DNA from: Klebsormidium nitens
Lineage: Eukaryota > Streptophyta > Klebsormidiophyceae > Klebsormidiales > Klebsormidiaceae
Assembly: GCA_000708835.1 (NCBI GenBank)
Contig: DF236999.1
Coordinates: 127,876 to 191,875, forward strand
Direction of reading: 5' to 3'
Length of the DNA: 64,000 nt
In this document: one piece after another, positions 24,644 to 36,432 of the stretch
Layout: every line of letters begins with the position of its first letter
Numbering within the stretch: the stretch's first letter is position 1
Translations under genes and position numbers: made by a program
The notes under the pieces: model-generated
The model's database searches: none
The model's input: the letters and a program-made list of their open reading frames with translations, nothing else
Told to the model about the DNA's origin: nothing

Positions 24644-27600
24644 CTATTCCTTCACTGTCAAGGCCGTGAGGCCCCGTCGCCGCTGCTCCAGCACTTCCTC
24701 AGCCAGCACGAGCATCTTCCGGTGGTTCTCCACCGTCTCCTGCAGGGCCTCGTTGCTCATAGCCTCAAACGTCTTCCGCAGGTGCGACTCCTCCCGGCTT
24801 CGCTTCTCTAGCGTCTCCTTGTATAGTGTGTTGTTCCGTACAGTGGCGCCCATTTGCTTCAGCCGCTGGACCTGCAGATTGGAAACATGGGCTGTCAAGA
24901 GGGCGTCGGAGGAAACAGTAAGCGGCGACCGTAAGGCAGTTGTGACACAGCTACAGCGGCTGATGGTAGAACACTTTGGGAACAAACACCGGCAATCTCG
25001 AAGGTGCAAACCTACTATCCGCGCTGGCTGAGCGCATAAACAACAAGCGACTATCATGAAAGTACGGAGATGTGCAAGAAACTGCTTTAGGATCACGTTA
25101 TCAGATAGGTCTTGTAAAGACAAACAAGCTCATTTGACGTTCTTTCCNNNNNNNNNNNNNNNNNNNNNNNNNNNNNNNNNNNNNNNNNNNNNNNNNNNNN
25201 NNNNNNNNNNNNNNNNNNNNNNNNNNNNNNNNNNNNNNNNNNNNNNNNNNNNNNNNNNNNNNNNNNNNNNNNNNNNNNNNNNNNNNNNNNNNNNNNNNNN
25301 NNNNNNNNNNNNNNNNNNNNNNNNNNNNNNNNNNNNNNNNNNNNNNNNNNNNNNNNNNNNNNNNNNNNNNNNNNNNNNNNNNNNNNNNNNNNNNNNNNNN
25401 NNNNNNNNNNNNNNNNNNNNNNNNNNNNNNNNNNNNNNNNNNNNNNNNNNNNNNNNNNNNNNNNNNNNNNNNNNNNNNNNNNNNNNNNNNNNNNNNNNNN
25501 NNNNNNNNNNNNNNNNNNNNNNNNNNNNNNNNNNNNNNNNNNNNNNNNNNNNNNNNNNNNNNNNNNNNNNNNNNNNNNNNNNNNNNNNNNNNNNNNNNNN
25601 NNNNNNNNNNNNNNNNNNNNNNNNNNNNNNNNNNNNNNNNNNNNNNNNNNNNNNNNNNNNNNNNNNNNNNNNNNNNNNNNNNNNNNNNNNNNNNNNNNNN
25701 NNNNNNNNNNNNNNNNNNNNNNNNNNNNNNNNNNNNNNNNNNNNNNNNNNNATGAGACGTCCCGAATCTTGTCGAAAGGGAACTACGAAATAGAGAGCAA
25801 GCGCGGTCGCTCGCCTGGTGGTTGTTGAGCGCAAGATTCTGCTGCAGGAATTCCGCCCCGATGGCCAGCTGCTCCTGGCTCTTGGTCTTGGCCAGCGCGC
25901 GCTGCAGCTCGCGCACCCCCGCACTCGCGCCGTGCACGCTGCTCCCCGGCTTGCCGTAGTGCACCTCCTCGTAGATATCCTTTGCGAGCGCAAACGCGTG
26001 GACCAGACTCATCCGCTGCTTCTCGAGTTCGGGCTCCAGGAGCGAGACCTTGCCGCTGGTGCTCGCGCGGCCCGTCAGGGCGCGCCGTTGGAACGCGATC
26101 ACGGCCTTCGCGAACTCCTGTGAAGAACGGGGAAGAGAGAGCGTTGGTGAATGGGCGAAGCAGCGTCTATCGGACCGTCGCTGTTGAGACGTCTCAGCAG
26201 CTCCTTGCAAACTTGCCTCTAGGAAAGCGCTTCAATGCGAACGAAGTCGCAACTGGGCAGAAGTTGCTCCGCAAGCCTGAATATCCGTGAGCAAACATTG
26301 CCAATCAAGCGTTTGACAGAGATACAGTTTAGGGCTCGCTCTCTCGAGCTCAGCCCAGGCGGCTGATAAAATACGTGACGTTCTGCCGCCGGCCCGTTTC
26401 CAGGTGCCTTGCAGGGCAGACTTGCATGAATTTATTCTCGTATTCCCTGCGGGCCTGATATCACGGGCTGTCCCTGACTTCGTGTGCAGTGGTGTTTCCC
26501 TACGTCTCCCCCAAGTGTACATCCAAGTGCACATCACTCGGCCAAAGTCAAGATTTTTCGCAAGTCCACCGGGCAGACTCCCATAAATTTCCACTGCAGG
26601 CAGCCGGGCCAATTTCCTATTATCTGACCATTATGCGTCAACCAAACTCCTCAACGTCCATCACCAAACCCCACCCCAAACCAGAAGGTTAGCGCATTAA
26701 CCCACCTGGTAGGCCCGCGGGCACTCGGGGTAATCAAACTCGAGGTCGTGGCGGCTGCCCTCCAGCGCTTCTGTGGTGGCCTCCTCCCCCGTGTGACACT
26801 CGCGGCGCATTCGCTCCGGGTGGAACTGCAGCCCCACGATGAACTGGCCCTGCTCCGGGTTGTAAACCGCGGGGTCGTAGAAGGCTTCGATCAGGCCGTC
26901 GGGGGCGTGAGCCATGGGCTTGAAACGCTGCGCCAGGCGTTTGGTGCCCTGGATGGACGGCAAGGAAAAGACAGTGAGGATTGACAGGGAGGCAAGAATC
27001 AAAGAGCGTGTCTGCCCTCTCGTTTGTTCCGGAAAATGTTCGCGATCTCCCTTCCTGCCTAAAATCCTGTTTGTCGAGAAGTCGACGCTGTCTGCAGCGA
27101 CGGGTGACGTCATTCACAAGTGGACGCCCACTCTAAGCAGCTATTTGAACGTCCGAAGAGGGGCAGTCGAAAGTCGCGCAATGTCGAGAATACCAACGCC
27201 TGCTCCGACAACCTTCTAAGTCAGAAAGCGCTGGCTGCGTCCTTTCTAGCTGACTGACGATCGAAGATAGAAATGGTGTAAAGTTACTCGCGCCCTGTTG
27301 ATCCAAGACGTGCTCCACCTGAGCTTGGCAATCGTAAATGTCAAGTAGCCGGCGAGGCCACCTCTCCTACACAATCAGGGTGGCACGTCCCAGCTTCGAG
27401 AAAAGGTGCCAAGGAGCCAGCACGCGTGTCTGGTCATCGACTTTATGGAGCGGCCGACCAAGAGCAACGTTTTCCTTCACCAAGTGCGAAGGGTTCAAAG
27501 CTTCGTCTTCAAAAACAAAGGATCCTCAAATAGTAGTAACAGCTTGTCCTGTAGTCATCATCTCCTCCTCCACATCCGGAGTCGACTTCAATCGTAAAAG

Positions 27601-29443
27601 AATCCGCAACCAGCTGGGGTTGTGAGAACCTGGGCCTGACCTGGTGGTGGTAGCTGTTGACGTTGAGGTCCTCCCTCCCCCGGAACCACTGGTGCAGCGG
27701 CGTGCCGGGCACCACCTTGATGGGGTGCCGGTGGCCGTCGTAGTTCTCGTAGTTCATGTGCTGGACAGCCACGCCAGACTTCTTGCGCAGCTCCTTCTCA
27801 ACGTCCTGCCGACAAGGGGTATGAAGTACAGAGTCTGCGTCTCGTTTCATGCACAAAGGGAAGCCGCAATACAAATTGCTGCCTCCCGCCCTTTCATTAT
27901 GCACAAAGACGTCAAGTCAGGGTCTGAATCAGTAGCCTAAGCAAAAACTGTCGACGTGGGTCCTCACACGAGCACAAGCTACTGGACTCTGTTGTTCACT
28001 GGTGAACGCTGATAAAACGGTCACATCAGAATCAGTTTCAGTACCCCTTCACACCCCTTCCATTCGAAGTTATCGCAGCATCGACAACCAAACAGCCCCC
28101 CTCACCTGGTAGAGGCTTCCTCCGCAGGCCACATTGAGCACCTGGCTGCCCCGACAAATTCCCAGGTAGGGGATGTTGCGCTCGAGGCAGCGCTTGGCCA
28201 ACTGCAACTCTACGCTGTCCTTGTCCTTGTCGATGGTGGTGTCGCTCGAGTGCGCGGCGCGGATCTCCTCTAGTTCCTGCGGGCTCAGCTCGCTCTCGTC
28301 GTGCTCGTACAGGCTCGGGTCAATGTCCTCGCCCTCACACAGAAGCACGCCTTTGAAGACAGCGCACAGCATTGATCGTTAGTCGAAGAATTTCAGAGGT
28401 GCACTCTTTGGTAAGTGCACTTTGGTCACTGCCGGGTTCAGAGGGAAGGACGTCCTACAATCAGCCTAGACAACGCTTTCCAAAAAGGACGAACGAGCTT
28501 CAAATCAAGCTAGAAATACAACCTTGCCATCAAAATGTACCACGCCCAAGAAGAGGCGGCAGGAGGGGTTTGCTGAACTTTGTCTGTGCCTGACAAGTAC
28601 AGCTCTTCGAGGGGTCATATCAAAGTCCGTGCATGAGAACAGGCCGAATGTCTTTACATAACGACCATGATCTCCAGGAAGCATCTTGACCACTTGCCAC
28701 TAGCCCACAGGGTTGGAAATTGGAGTTTTGGCAATAGGCGCGTTTTTAGCGCTTTACAAAATGGTGCCAGCTGTTTCAGCCAACCTGATTGGTGGTCGCA
28801 CTCTAGAGTAAGAAGGAATGGAATCGCAGAAAACGATTATGAGAAACAGGCAAAGCTTTGCAAAAGTGCTCTTTTGACCCTTCAATCCAAGGCCCTTTGG
28901 ATTCAGACGTTACTAGTGACGAATGTGAGGGTTTATGATGGAGAAAAGGTGGCGCTTCGACATCGCTCCAGACTACGATTTGTTGCCCTAAAGAGCGCGA
29001 CACGCCAATGACTTAAATGAACCTTCCATTGGTACTCCACACTCTTCTCAGTGAAGCAAGACCAGCTCAGGTTCTGCTCCAAACCCCATTATGGTGAACG
29101 CTTGTCACCAGAGGTTTCTGGCTACGCAAGGTATCTACCGCAAGCAAAAGTGGAGGACCAAGTACAGAGGTTTCCGCTCACCATGGATAGGCTCAAAGCT
29201 GTCTATCAGGTTGTGCACTCCCTTGACGCGTGGCACGATGACTGGAACCGCGCCATAGCGCACTATGAGGTCGAGGTGGTATTCTCCCACAAAGTCCACA
29301 AACTTGTTTTTTCTGACGTGCCGCCGAGACACGATGAGCACCCTGGGAAGGACGTTCACGAGTTCCTGCACCTGTGGAGAGAGGGGGGTGGTAGAGTCCG
29401 GGTCCTGCCCGTTGGTTGCAGGCCCCACCTCGATTGGCTTCAT
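24644..29443 (-). CDS. GAT1_2.1: class-I glutamine amidotransferase-like protein GAT1_2.1
   Basis: A peptidase C26/GATase1 family protein, of the plant GAT1_2.1 type implicated in glutamine and nitrogen metabolism. Six exons: 29182-29443, 28106-28350, 27641-27805, 26706-26948, 25815-26117, 24644-24871; 1446 nt (481 aa), all in frame. The start ATG at 29443 is followed by [20 protein letters not shown] and [20 protein letters not shown]. Catalytic features are the nucleophile Cys153 in [18 protein letters not shown] and His267/Glu269 in [11 protein letters not shown]; the oxyanion-region motif is [13 protein letters not shown]. After the amidotransferase domain comes the plant-specific C-terminal extension ([14 protein letters not shown] onward, [21 protein letters not shown], coiled-coil-like end). 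The last intron (24872-25814) contains the assembly gap and appears to use a GC donor (CAG|GCGAGC). Coding exons seem complete. Identification is very secure. Confidence 0.94.
25149..25751. other. assembly gap (603 N)
   Basis: An uninterrupted run of N. By the flanking exon model it lies inside the last intron of the GAT1_2.1 gene. Exons on either side join in phase 0, so no coding sequence needs to be missing. Confidence 0.95.
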
Positions 29444-30778
29444 GCCGCCCAGTTGGAGCCGTGTCAGTGGAGCCCAACAGAAGCTGGACGTACTTTGTTG
29501 TCCAATTTATATTGCGCTGTCAACTGTTGTGCCGAAACGTGGTCTGTAAAGGATTGTTAGTAATAGTAGGGGCCAGCGGGTGGCAGCTAACCCTAACTTT
29601 TTTGATGTTGTAAGCAGACGGTGTACTGTTACTCTTGCACTTATTGCTTCTTGAAACCCGATGCTTGCCTGATACTTCAAAAGAAAAAATCGAGAATCTT
29701 CCAGAAGTGGCAGCGGTCTGACGGTGGCGCCGCTCATTGATATGAACCAAACCCCCCAAAAGAACACCTTACGACTGGCTGCATCAATCGGGCCAGCCCT
29801 GACAAGCTGAGCGCCAACCACAGGCTAGCTAGGTGAGCTATCTTTCCTGAGCGGCTAGCTCCTACAAAACCTTTTGTGAAGTCTAGTGCACTCTTGAGAA
29901 CAAGAAGGACTCGGAAAGAAGCTTTGCGGCTTGCTCGAATCAAAGACATCCTGAGGCTGTACATGACCTCATGCCGCGTTTCTTGTGGTCGCAAGCGCCT
30001 GCACAAGATTCTTCTGACTTCCAAAAGTTGATCGAAGCATGCGTGCAGCTGATCTGCAACTGCCGCTCATGATGTGGCACCATGCTCAAGACACATGCGT
30101 GACACGTGTCGGGACGATCGACAGAGGGGTCCCTCCAGAATGACGGTGCTTGCCATTACCGCGCAAGGCCCATTACCGCTGGTCATGCAGTGGCAGGCCG
30201 CTTTAGCATTCAAAGCAGGTACCTGGTTATGCCAGTGCATCGTGACATACCTAGAGTCAAACTCAACTTCGATTCGAGACGGTCTACTGAGCTCGCGGAC
30301 TCGATCCATTACAGGCCTTAGTTTGCAGCCGGATAATTGTCTGGCCGTCCTGAGTATCATTGCGATGATGCATGGTGTCCTATTGCAATCCTTCCGTCGA
30401 TATAACTAAAAGGTGAAATGTTGCAATGCGTAGACTTGGCGGCCAGGTCAACATGTCAAATACTCTTGTTCCCAGTTTGAGGATGCAGAAGGTCGTTGTG
30501 GCAATACCATCTGTCAGAGCTTCTGATGTGTCTAGTCGGTAACGGCCTCCTATCGCTACTGGCGCTCTCACTCAGGCAAGGCGGTGGCAAGGCGGGTCTT
30601 ATGATGCAAAGCATGCCCTTTGCCAAGACCATCATGGGTTGAAAGGAGTTTTAAGCGGATGAACTAAAAACCTTAGATGTAAACAGCGAAGTATTACAAA
30701 GCTTGCGATTGTGTTTGAACATCAGTCCTCTTCCAATGCTTCACCTCAGATGTTGAAACCCTTGCTTACGCCCACATC
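29444..30778. other. intergenic region between two minus-strand genes
   Basis: Holds the promoter side of GAT1_2.1 and the 3' flank of the CID protein gene. No recognised exon or repeat array. A G/C-poor stretch near 30600-30770 next to the CID stop is likely its 3' UTR. Confidence 0.55.
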
Positions 30779-33700
30779 CTATTGATGCTGTTGGTACTGC
30801 GGCATACCGTAGTTATGTACCTCCTGCGACTGGTGCCAGACCGGAGGAGGTCCCTGCAAATGCCCCGCCCCTAGTTCGTTCGCAACCTGGGCTCCAGGCG
30901 GAGCATAGTGCCCTGGCTGCGGCGGCCCCTCGACCCTCTGCCTCTTAACACCTTCCTGAAACGCCGCGAAATTACCCAGCGTTGCCAGCCCCTCCTGACT
31001 CAGCGACGAGAACGCTTGCAGCAAGTCCGCGGGGTTCTCGATCGCCGCGAGGCTCGCCGCGAAGTCTGCGGCCGACACGTCTTGCCCCCCCGGGGGAGCT
31101 TCGCTTACACCCGGGGCGTGGAAAGACTGGTACGGTAGAGGCTCTGACTGGTAAGGCTCAGGCGGGGGAGGCGCGTACTGGGCTGGAGGGGTCGCTGTGT
31201 AACCGGGGGGGAAATTCCCGGTCATTCCAGCTTGGGTAGGGGAGTACATCTGTGGCTCGTGAGTGCCCGGGGGGTCCTCCCGGGCGCTTGGGTTCGGCGC
31301 CGCGGCGCTGCCAGCCTCAAGCCGGCTTCGTAGTTGCTCCGCTTGCTGGGTACATGCGGCGGCAGCCTGGGAAGTGGAGCAGATGGGCACAGTCACGGAA
31401 GGCACCACAGAAGCTCACCAACGGCAGGGATGAGGAGGGGCAGACGGCGAATGTTTCTTTTACTGGATCATCAGGAAACTTCAATCGTGCATGGCAAGCA
31501 GGAACAACCGGTTTAACATACCAGGACGTCCGAAGCTCTCAATTGGCTTCGCTCGTACTCGTTCCGGTAGGGGAATCCAAAAAGGCGGCCTATTTGGAGA
31601 CACCCGGAAATCCAGTCATTGCAGGGAAGGCAAACGAGATGTCTCAAAGCATTATTTTGGGGCAACATGTCGGTGTGCGCGTGAGGCTGCTCACCTTCAC
31701 TTCGTCCCGAAGAGCGGTCCGCTCAGTTTCCTGTGAGAAGAAAATGCAACCGAAGCTCAGGAACGTGCGATACGCCACGCTTTCGACCTCCATTTGTCAA
31801 TGCACGTCTGCTCAGCATACTCAGAACCCAACAGACGCGTTCTCGAAAAAGAACAGCATTTACAACCTCGAGTAGTACTTGACAACTAATGTTAGAACTC
31901 TCGCAAGTTCGCAACCAGAAACCGTCAGATCGACAGATCGTTGTCCGCTCATACCGTTGTGACACGAGTGCAGGACACCACGCAAACGAAAGAACTGCCA
32001 TCGCTTCGACGTTCACCTGCTTTCGAAGCGCCTCTGAAAGCAGCGTGATCGTGTTGGTGCGCTTCGTTTCAAAGGCCCGGAGCCGGTCCGTGCTGCGGCC
32101 CAGGGCGGCCTGCTGTGTCCGAAGGTCCGACCAGAGAGACGGCGTCGGCGGACGCCCTGGACAGCAGGATATTACGGTGTCAATTCAAAACTGTGCTCTT
32201 AACACAGAGGCCTCCTTTCAAGCGTCTGAGGTGGATCTTTTCAGAATCTCAGGTCTGTTCAACCAAGTAAAGGAATGGGGGAACCTACAAGTACTGAGTG
32301 GACTTGTGAGTTAACAAGCATTCGAGAGTGTTTCGAGGCGACGTTGCAATATCCCCCGCCTTCCCGACCGAGTGATTAGGAACGTTTCTGCACGTAGGCG
32401 CTCATCATGCAGACGCTAACCCAAAACGAGGCAGACTCCACCGGCTCACTAAAAGAAGTTCAAACGCTGGCTTACAGTACCTTGCTCGCCGAAAGGTACA
32501 AATACTTCTTCAGCTCTTGCAATGGTCGAACCCACGCCAATCGTCGCCCCGCTACCAAGCATAACATTGTGACCAGGATACGGCCGCAGGAAGCTGCAAT
32601 TGGCTGAAGCGAATCGTGAGCTTTGAATCTTACCCGCTACAGCGGCCGCCTCCGCCTGCTGTTGCAAGTCCCTGGCAATGCGGGTGGCTGCGCGGCTCTC
32701 TTCAAGGGCCTGCTTCTCCTCCTCGGATGCGTCGTGCACCGCCTTCAGGCACGTGATTAGCGCAGCGTATGCAGGCCCCGCTATGCTCTGCAGAGACGAC
32801 GCCCGTAAGAAGCAGCGTTTCGTGTCTGCCTAGATGCACAGCATCGAGCGCTAGAGAAGCTGAGGCAGAGACAGCTGTGTAAGCTGTACGACAACCAACG
32901 GCCGACTCGAGGCTGGTGTCGGATGCGCAATCGGTTGCACCGACCCTGGGGGCTTAAGGGACTCGGACACGAAAGTTTTCCTGGCCGGTATATGTCGTAA
33001 ACCACATGCAAACGTCTTGAACGTGTACCTGAAATCAAAGCCTCGCTGTGCTATTTATGACCCCGACGCTTTCTCCAGTAGACAGTCGGATCAAAACCAA
33101 AGTCAGGGCATTACAACTACCCCCATTGTAATCTAGTTGTGAACGACCTGGGTTCTTCAACGTCGTCGACAGTAGCAGCCAAGCAGGCAAGCCCCTCCAG
33201 AGAAATCTTCCGGGTGAGCGCATCTTTCGACGCAGCAGTCTCGGCAAGAAAAGGAATCCAGATAGCGAAGTCTTCTGAAGCAGCCCAGCTCTTCTGACCA
33301 ACAATGGCAGTATGGCCCGCACAAACACTGGCCAGCGGAAGATGTCATTGTCAAATGACTGAAAAAGAAAGCCTTCAGCCCACCTTGATACTGGGAGACC
33401 TGCTGAGTGCAGGCGCGGCTCCCGACACCCCCCGCGGGCTCACAATCTGGAGGAGGGTGGCCCCCTTGCTTCCAAACACTTTCCGCTCATCCCAAATCTT
33501 GGCCTGCAAGGAATCAAAAAGGTGCATAAATAAGCCGGTCTTGGCAAACCTGAACTCTCAGAGAGATTGCGAAGATGGCGATTGGGCGGGCAGTGACTCC
33601 TCTGAATCATGTCGTGTGCAGGACATAACTTTCCTGGATTTTTCATGGGAGTAAGGAGTGATCCAAGCGGGGGATGATTGATTTACTCGCCGACGTCCTG

Positions 33701-34908
33701 TTTCTCAGCTTTGGCCTGACTTGACCAGAAAACTCACCAGACGTGCCACAGCTTGCTGTAGAGCCTGGTCGCCATTGCTGCAAAGAATAGACAAATCAAC
33801 AATATAGGATAGAGAGTGGGGCCCCGAGTAAGGAAGAGGGGCCTCAAGCTGACTAGGCAGAACCCACAAACTGGAATACATTCAGACTTCGTTGGAGTTC
33901 ACAGTCAGATTGCCCAGAGATCTTTTTCGTAGTGGTGCTTCTGGGGCAAGGCAACCATAAGAGAGATGTGTTCCATTGCTCTTACTTTTTCTTGTCCGTC
34001 AGTAGTGGGGGCAGCACGGTCCAGAACTCGTTGACGAACTCGGGGCCCTTCTTGCGGCTGTTCTGGAGGATGTCGTTTGCCAAGTACAGCAGAGTGACCT
34101 TGCGCTCCGTGGGAGCTGCATTACATTTGACATTATTTGGATTTCAAAGAAGACGTAGTTCATTGAGCAGCGGGACTGCAAATTCCAGACTTGGGGTGAA
34201 GTAACTTTTCCAGAGTAATGCTGCATTGCTAGTAATAATGCTGAAGCGTTTGACATCAACACACCATTCCCCAACTGGGCTGGCACCCACTGGAGCCCCA
34301 ACCGCCAGGAAGAATGGGCACTCATCAAAATGATTTTTGATTGGGGGATTTTGCTTCACATTTTCAGCCTATCTATTTTCAGTCAAATCCAAAATTGTAG
34401 AAACGACTTCGACCCTTTTGAAACACGTGGGTGACGTGCGATGGTTACCTCGAGTGAACTCCTGACCCCATATCTGCACCACCTGCTTGGACCGCTTGGC
34501 CCGGTGGAAGCAGCACCAGTGAGAGAGAGCTGGCCTTGGGTCAAGGACATTGAACATAAGGACTTGCAATGTAGGCTGTAAGATGACATACGTACTCGAG
34601 TGCATTGTACCTAATTCAACACAATTCTGTCAAAGGAGTGCACTGCAGAACAGGTGATTTTGATGAGCGAGGTCGGAGAGCAGCCACAGCGTAATGAACC
34701 AAAATACGCCGAGGCTGAGCATCAGTCAAGTGCAATCAAGCACGCAATCTCAGTGCCAACTATCATTGCAGAGCAAAAGTAGATAAAGCATGACACACCA
34801 CCCCATCAGAGATGCAAACTGTGGGCTGAGGATACTCTCAATGCTCGTCTGCGAATTGTTCAGCTTGGACAGCTTCTCCACTAAAATCTCCTCATTGAAC
34901 CCGTCCAT
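30779..34908 (-). CDS. RPRD-type protein with RNA polymerase II CTD-interacting domain (CID)
   Basis: CID proteins of the RPRD/Rtt103 class bind the phosphorylated C-terminal tail of RNA polymerase II and act in transcription and 3'-end events. Nine exons: 34836-34908, 34449-34529, 33986-34115, 33738-33777, 33384-33503, 32634-32787, 32017-32156, 31695-31730, 30779-31366; 1362 nt (453 aa), in frame throughout. The CID spans about 1-135: MDGFNEEILVEKLSKLNNSQ, TLSHWCCFHRAKRSKQVVQ, YLANDILQNSRKKGPEFVNE, FWTVLPPLL, ARLAKIWDERKVFGSKG. A coiled coil follows (EEEKQALEESRAATRIARDL; ETKRTNTITLLSEALRKQ), which in this class mediates dimerisation. The C-terminus is Pro/Gln/Tyr-rich low complexity (PPAQYAPPPPEPYQSEPLPY). 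The first intron has U12-type signals, listed separately. No specific orthologue name is claimed. Confidence 0.9.
34530..34835 (-). other. U12-type (minor spliceosome) intron in the CID protein gene
   Basis: Reading the minus strand, the intron begins GTATCCTC right after GAG-A and ends AAGGCCAG. A branch-point match TCCTTGAC lies at 34547-34540, with the adenosine about 11 nt from the acceptor. There is no pyrimidine tract. Joining here restores SIE-T-LSHWCCF, the expected CID sequence, in phase 1. The donor (GTATCCT) and branch (TCCTTRAC) agree with known U12 consensus sequences. Confidence 0.82.
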
Positions 34909-36432
34909 CTTGACTTCGCAGATGTTTCTGTTTCCTCGTGTGCCCTTTCAGCTGTTCTGTCCTGTTCACAAAGAAGGACAAGCAGCTGCACTTCGCGGCA
35001 TGCGAACATGAACATTCGCTGAACCCAATGCTGGCATTGCTGGGAATTCTCAGTTCTGACGAGCTCCCAAGGAACTAGGTATGAAGGGACTCTCCACGTG
35101 CGGATGTGTCTGCAGGTCTTCATTCTACCGGAGCCGTTGGATTCTTTGATCGCTATCGGTCGGACGGCTCAATCATGTTCGTCAGCTAGCACTGACTCAG
35201 CCTTGTGCGATCATTACTGAACTTCTCAGCACACGCCATACCTAGAATAATGCCCTGTTTCTACATAAAAGGCCGTTTGTCGTCGAAACCGGTGAATTTG
35301 GTGACGGGAGCGCGGGCAAGTGTGGCAGAATCTTTTGACGGATTAGCACGTACAGCACTTTATCGAACTAAATCTACGGGCGTTTGGCAAGGCCGTCGAA
35401 GATGTCTTACCGGGAGGTCTCAATTGAGCGACCTTTCCACGCAGTCCCTCTGTCGTCGGATTTTACAACTCAGGGCACGGTGGATGAAAGAGAGTTCGTC
35501 GCCATCAGTTACCTACCGTAATTTTACCAATCGGTACAATTAGTTTGATTGACCTCCCGGTAGACTTTTGAGATGCAAACCGACCACTATACCCCGTCCA
35601 AAAGCTATCCGGCTACCCGGTAGCTCAGCTCGGTACTTCGTTCCGCGCTTCCGGCAACCTTGGTCCCCGGCGATCTGTAGGCGAAGTTCAGTATCACATC
35701 GTAGATTCTTTATACTAACGGCCGCCTAACTTAGTAAATCAACGCTCATACATCACATATGTGCCAACCTGCATTGGGGCCCGAACTATCTAGAATGCAT
35801 GACATGTGAACTATTAAGATTTCACTTCAATGCATCAAGTACGTGACGGGTATACAATCTGCAACTCATAAAACCATCCTTTAGGCGCCAGTTATGTACG
35901 CTTGGCCCGCGGCGATCGAAGGCCACGAGGCTCAACAAGCGTCGGATGCATACATGTCGCGAAGCTGAGTCACTGTGACGCCGGGCCACGCAAACGTTTG
36001 CGTGGCCCAGCGTCACAGTGACTCAGCTTCGTACGCATGTCGTCTCAAGACTCGATTATTGAGAAGATCCAAAAGTGCAATGCTACTCAGTGCATAATTC
36101 TGCATACATGGCAGGAGGACTGAATGAACATGACGTCGTGCTCAAAAGAGACCTCCTTTTCAAGCAACAACTGAACTGGCAAGCCCTTCATCTGAAAAAT
36201 ATTTGGTCCTTGAAGCCATCAATGATCGTCACCCGGTTGGGTCAAGCCGACTAAACTCTAGCCGTTGTAATGCCATCGAACATACGGCAACTCCGTCCTA
36301 ATTTACAGTCACCTACCTTGATCAACAACGCTTTGGTACATATTGGATCTCTATTTCGCACGTTCGAAAGGCGCAGAGCTTCGCCTCTCTTGCGTTCTGA
36401 TGGAAGGGCCTCGAATCCGGAAACGTCTAGGG
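34909..36432. other. intergenic region with a palindrome
   Basis: Lies between the CID gene start and the 3' end of the acylaminopeptidase gene, both minus strand. It includes a patch rich in TACCGG/GGTA words (about 35400-35650) and the long palindrome at 35960-36031. No conserved exon was recognised. Confidence 0.6.
35960..36031. repeat. 72-bp palindrome without spacer
   Basis: Two 36-base arms meet directly at the centre (GCAAAC|GTTTGC). The left arm starts CGAAGCTGAGTCACTGTGAC and the right arm ends GTCACAGTGACTCAGCTTCG. The only mismatch is C at 35982 against A at 36009. The sequence could extrude as a cruciform or fold as a hairpin if transcribed. Confidence 0.93.

Noticed and set aside
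25056-26210. Long frames on both strands across the N run
   Set aside because: Length is created by the 603 unknown bases; only 25815-26117 is supported as an exon (of GAT1_2.1).
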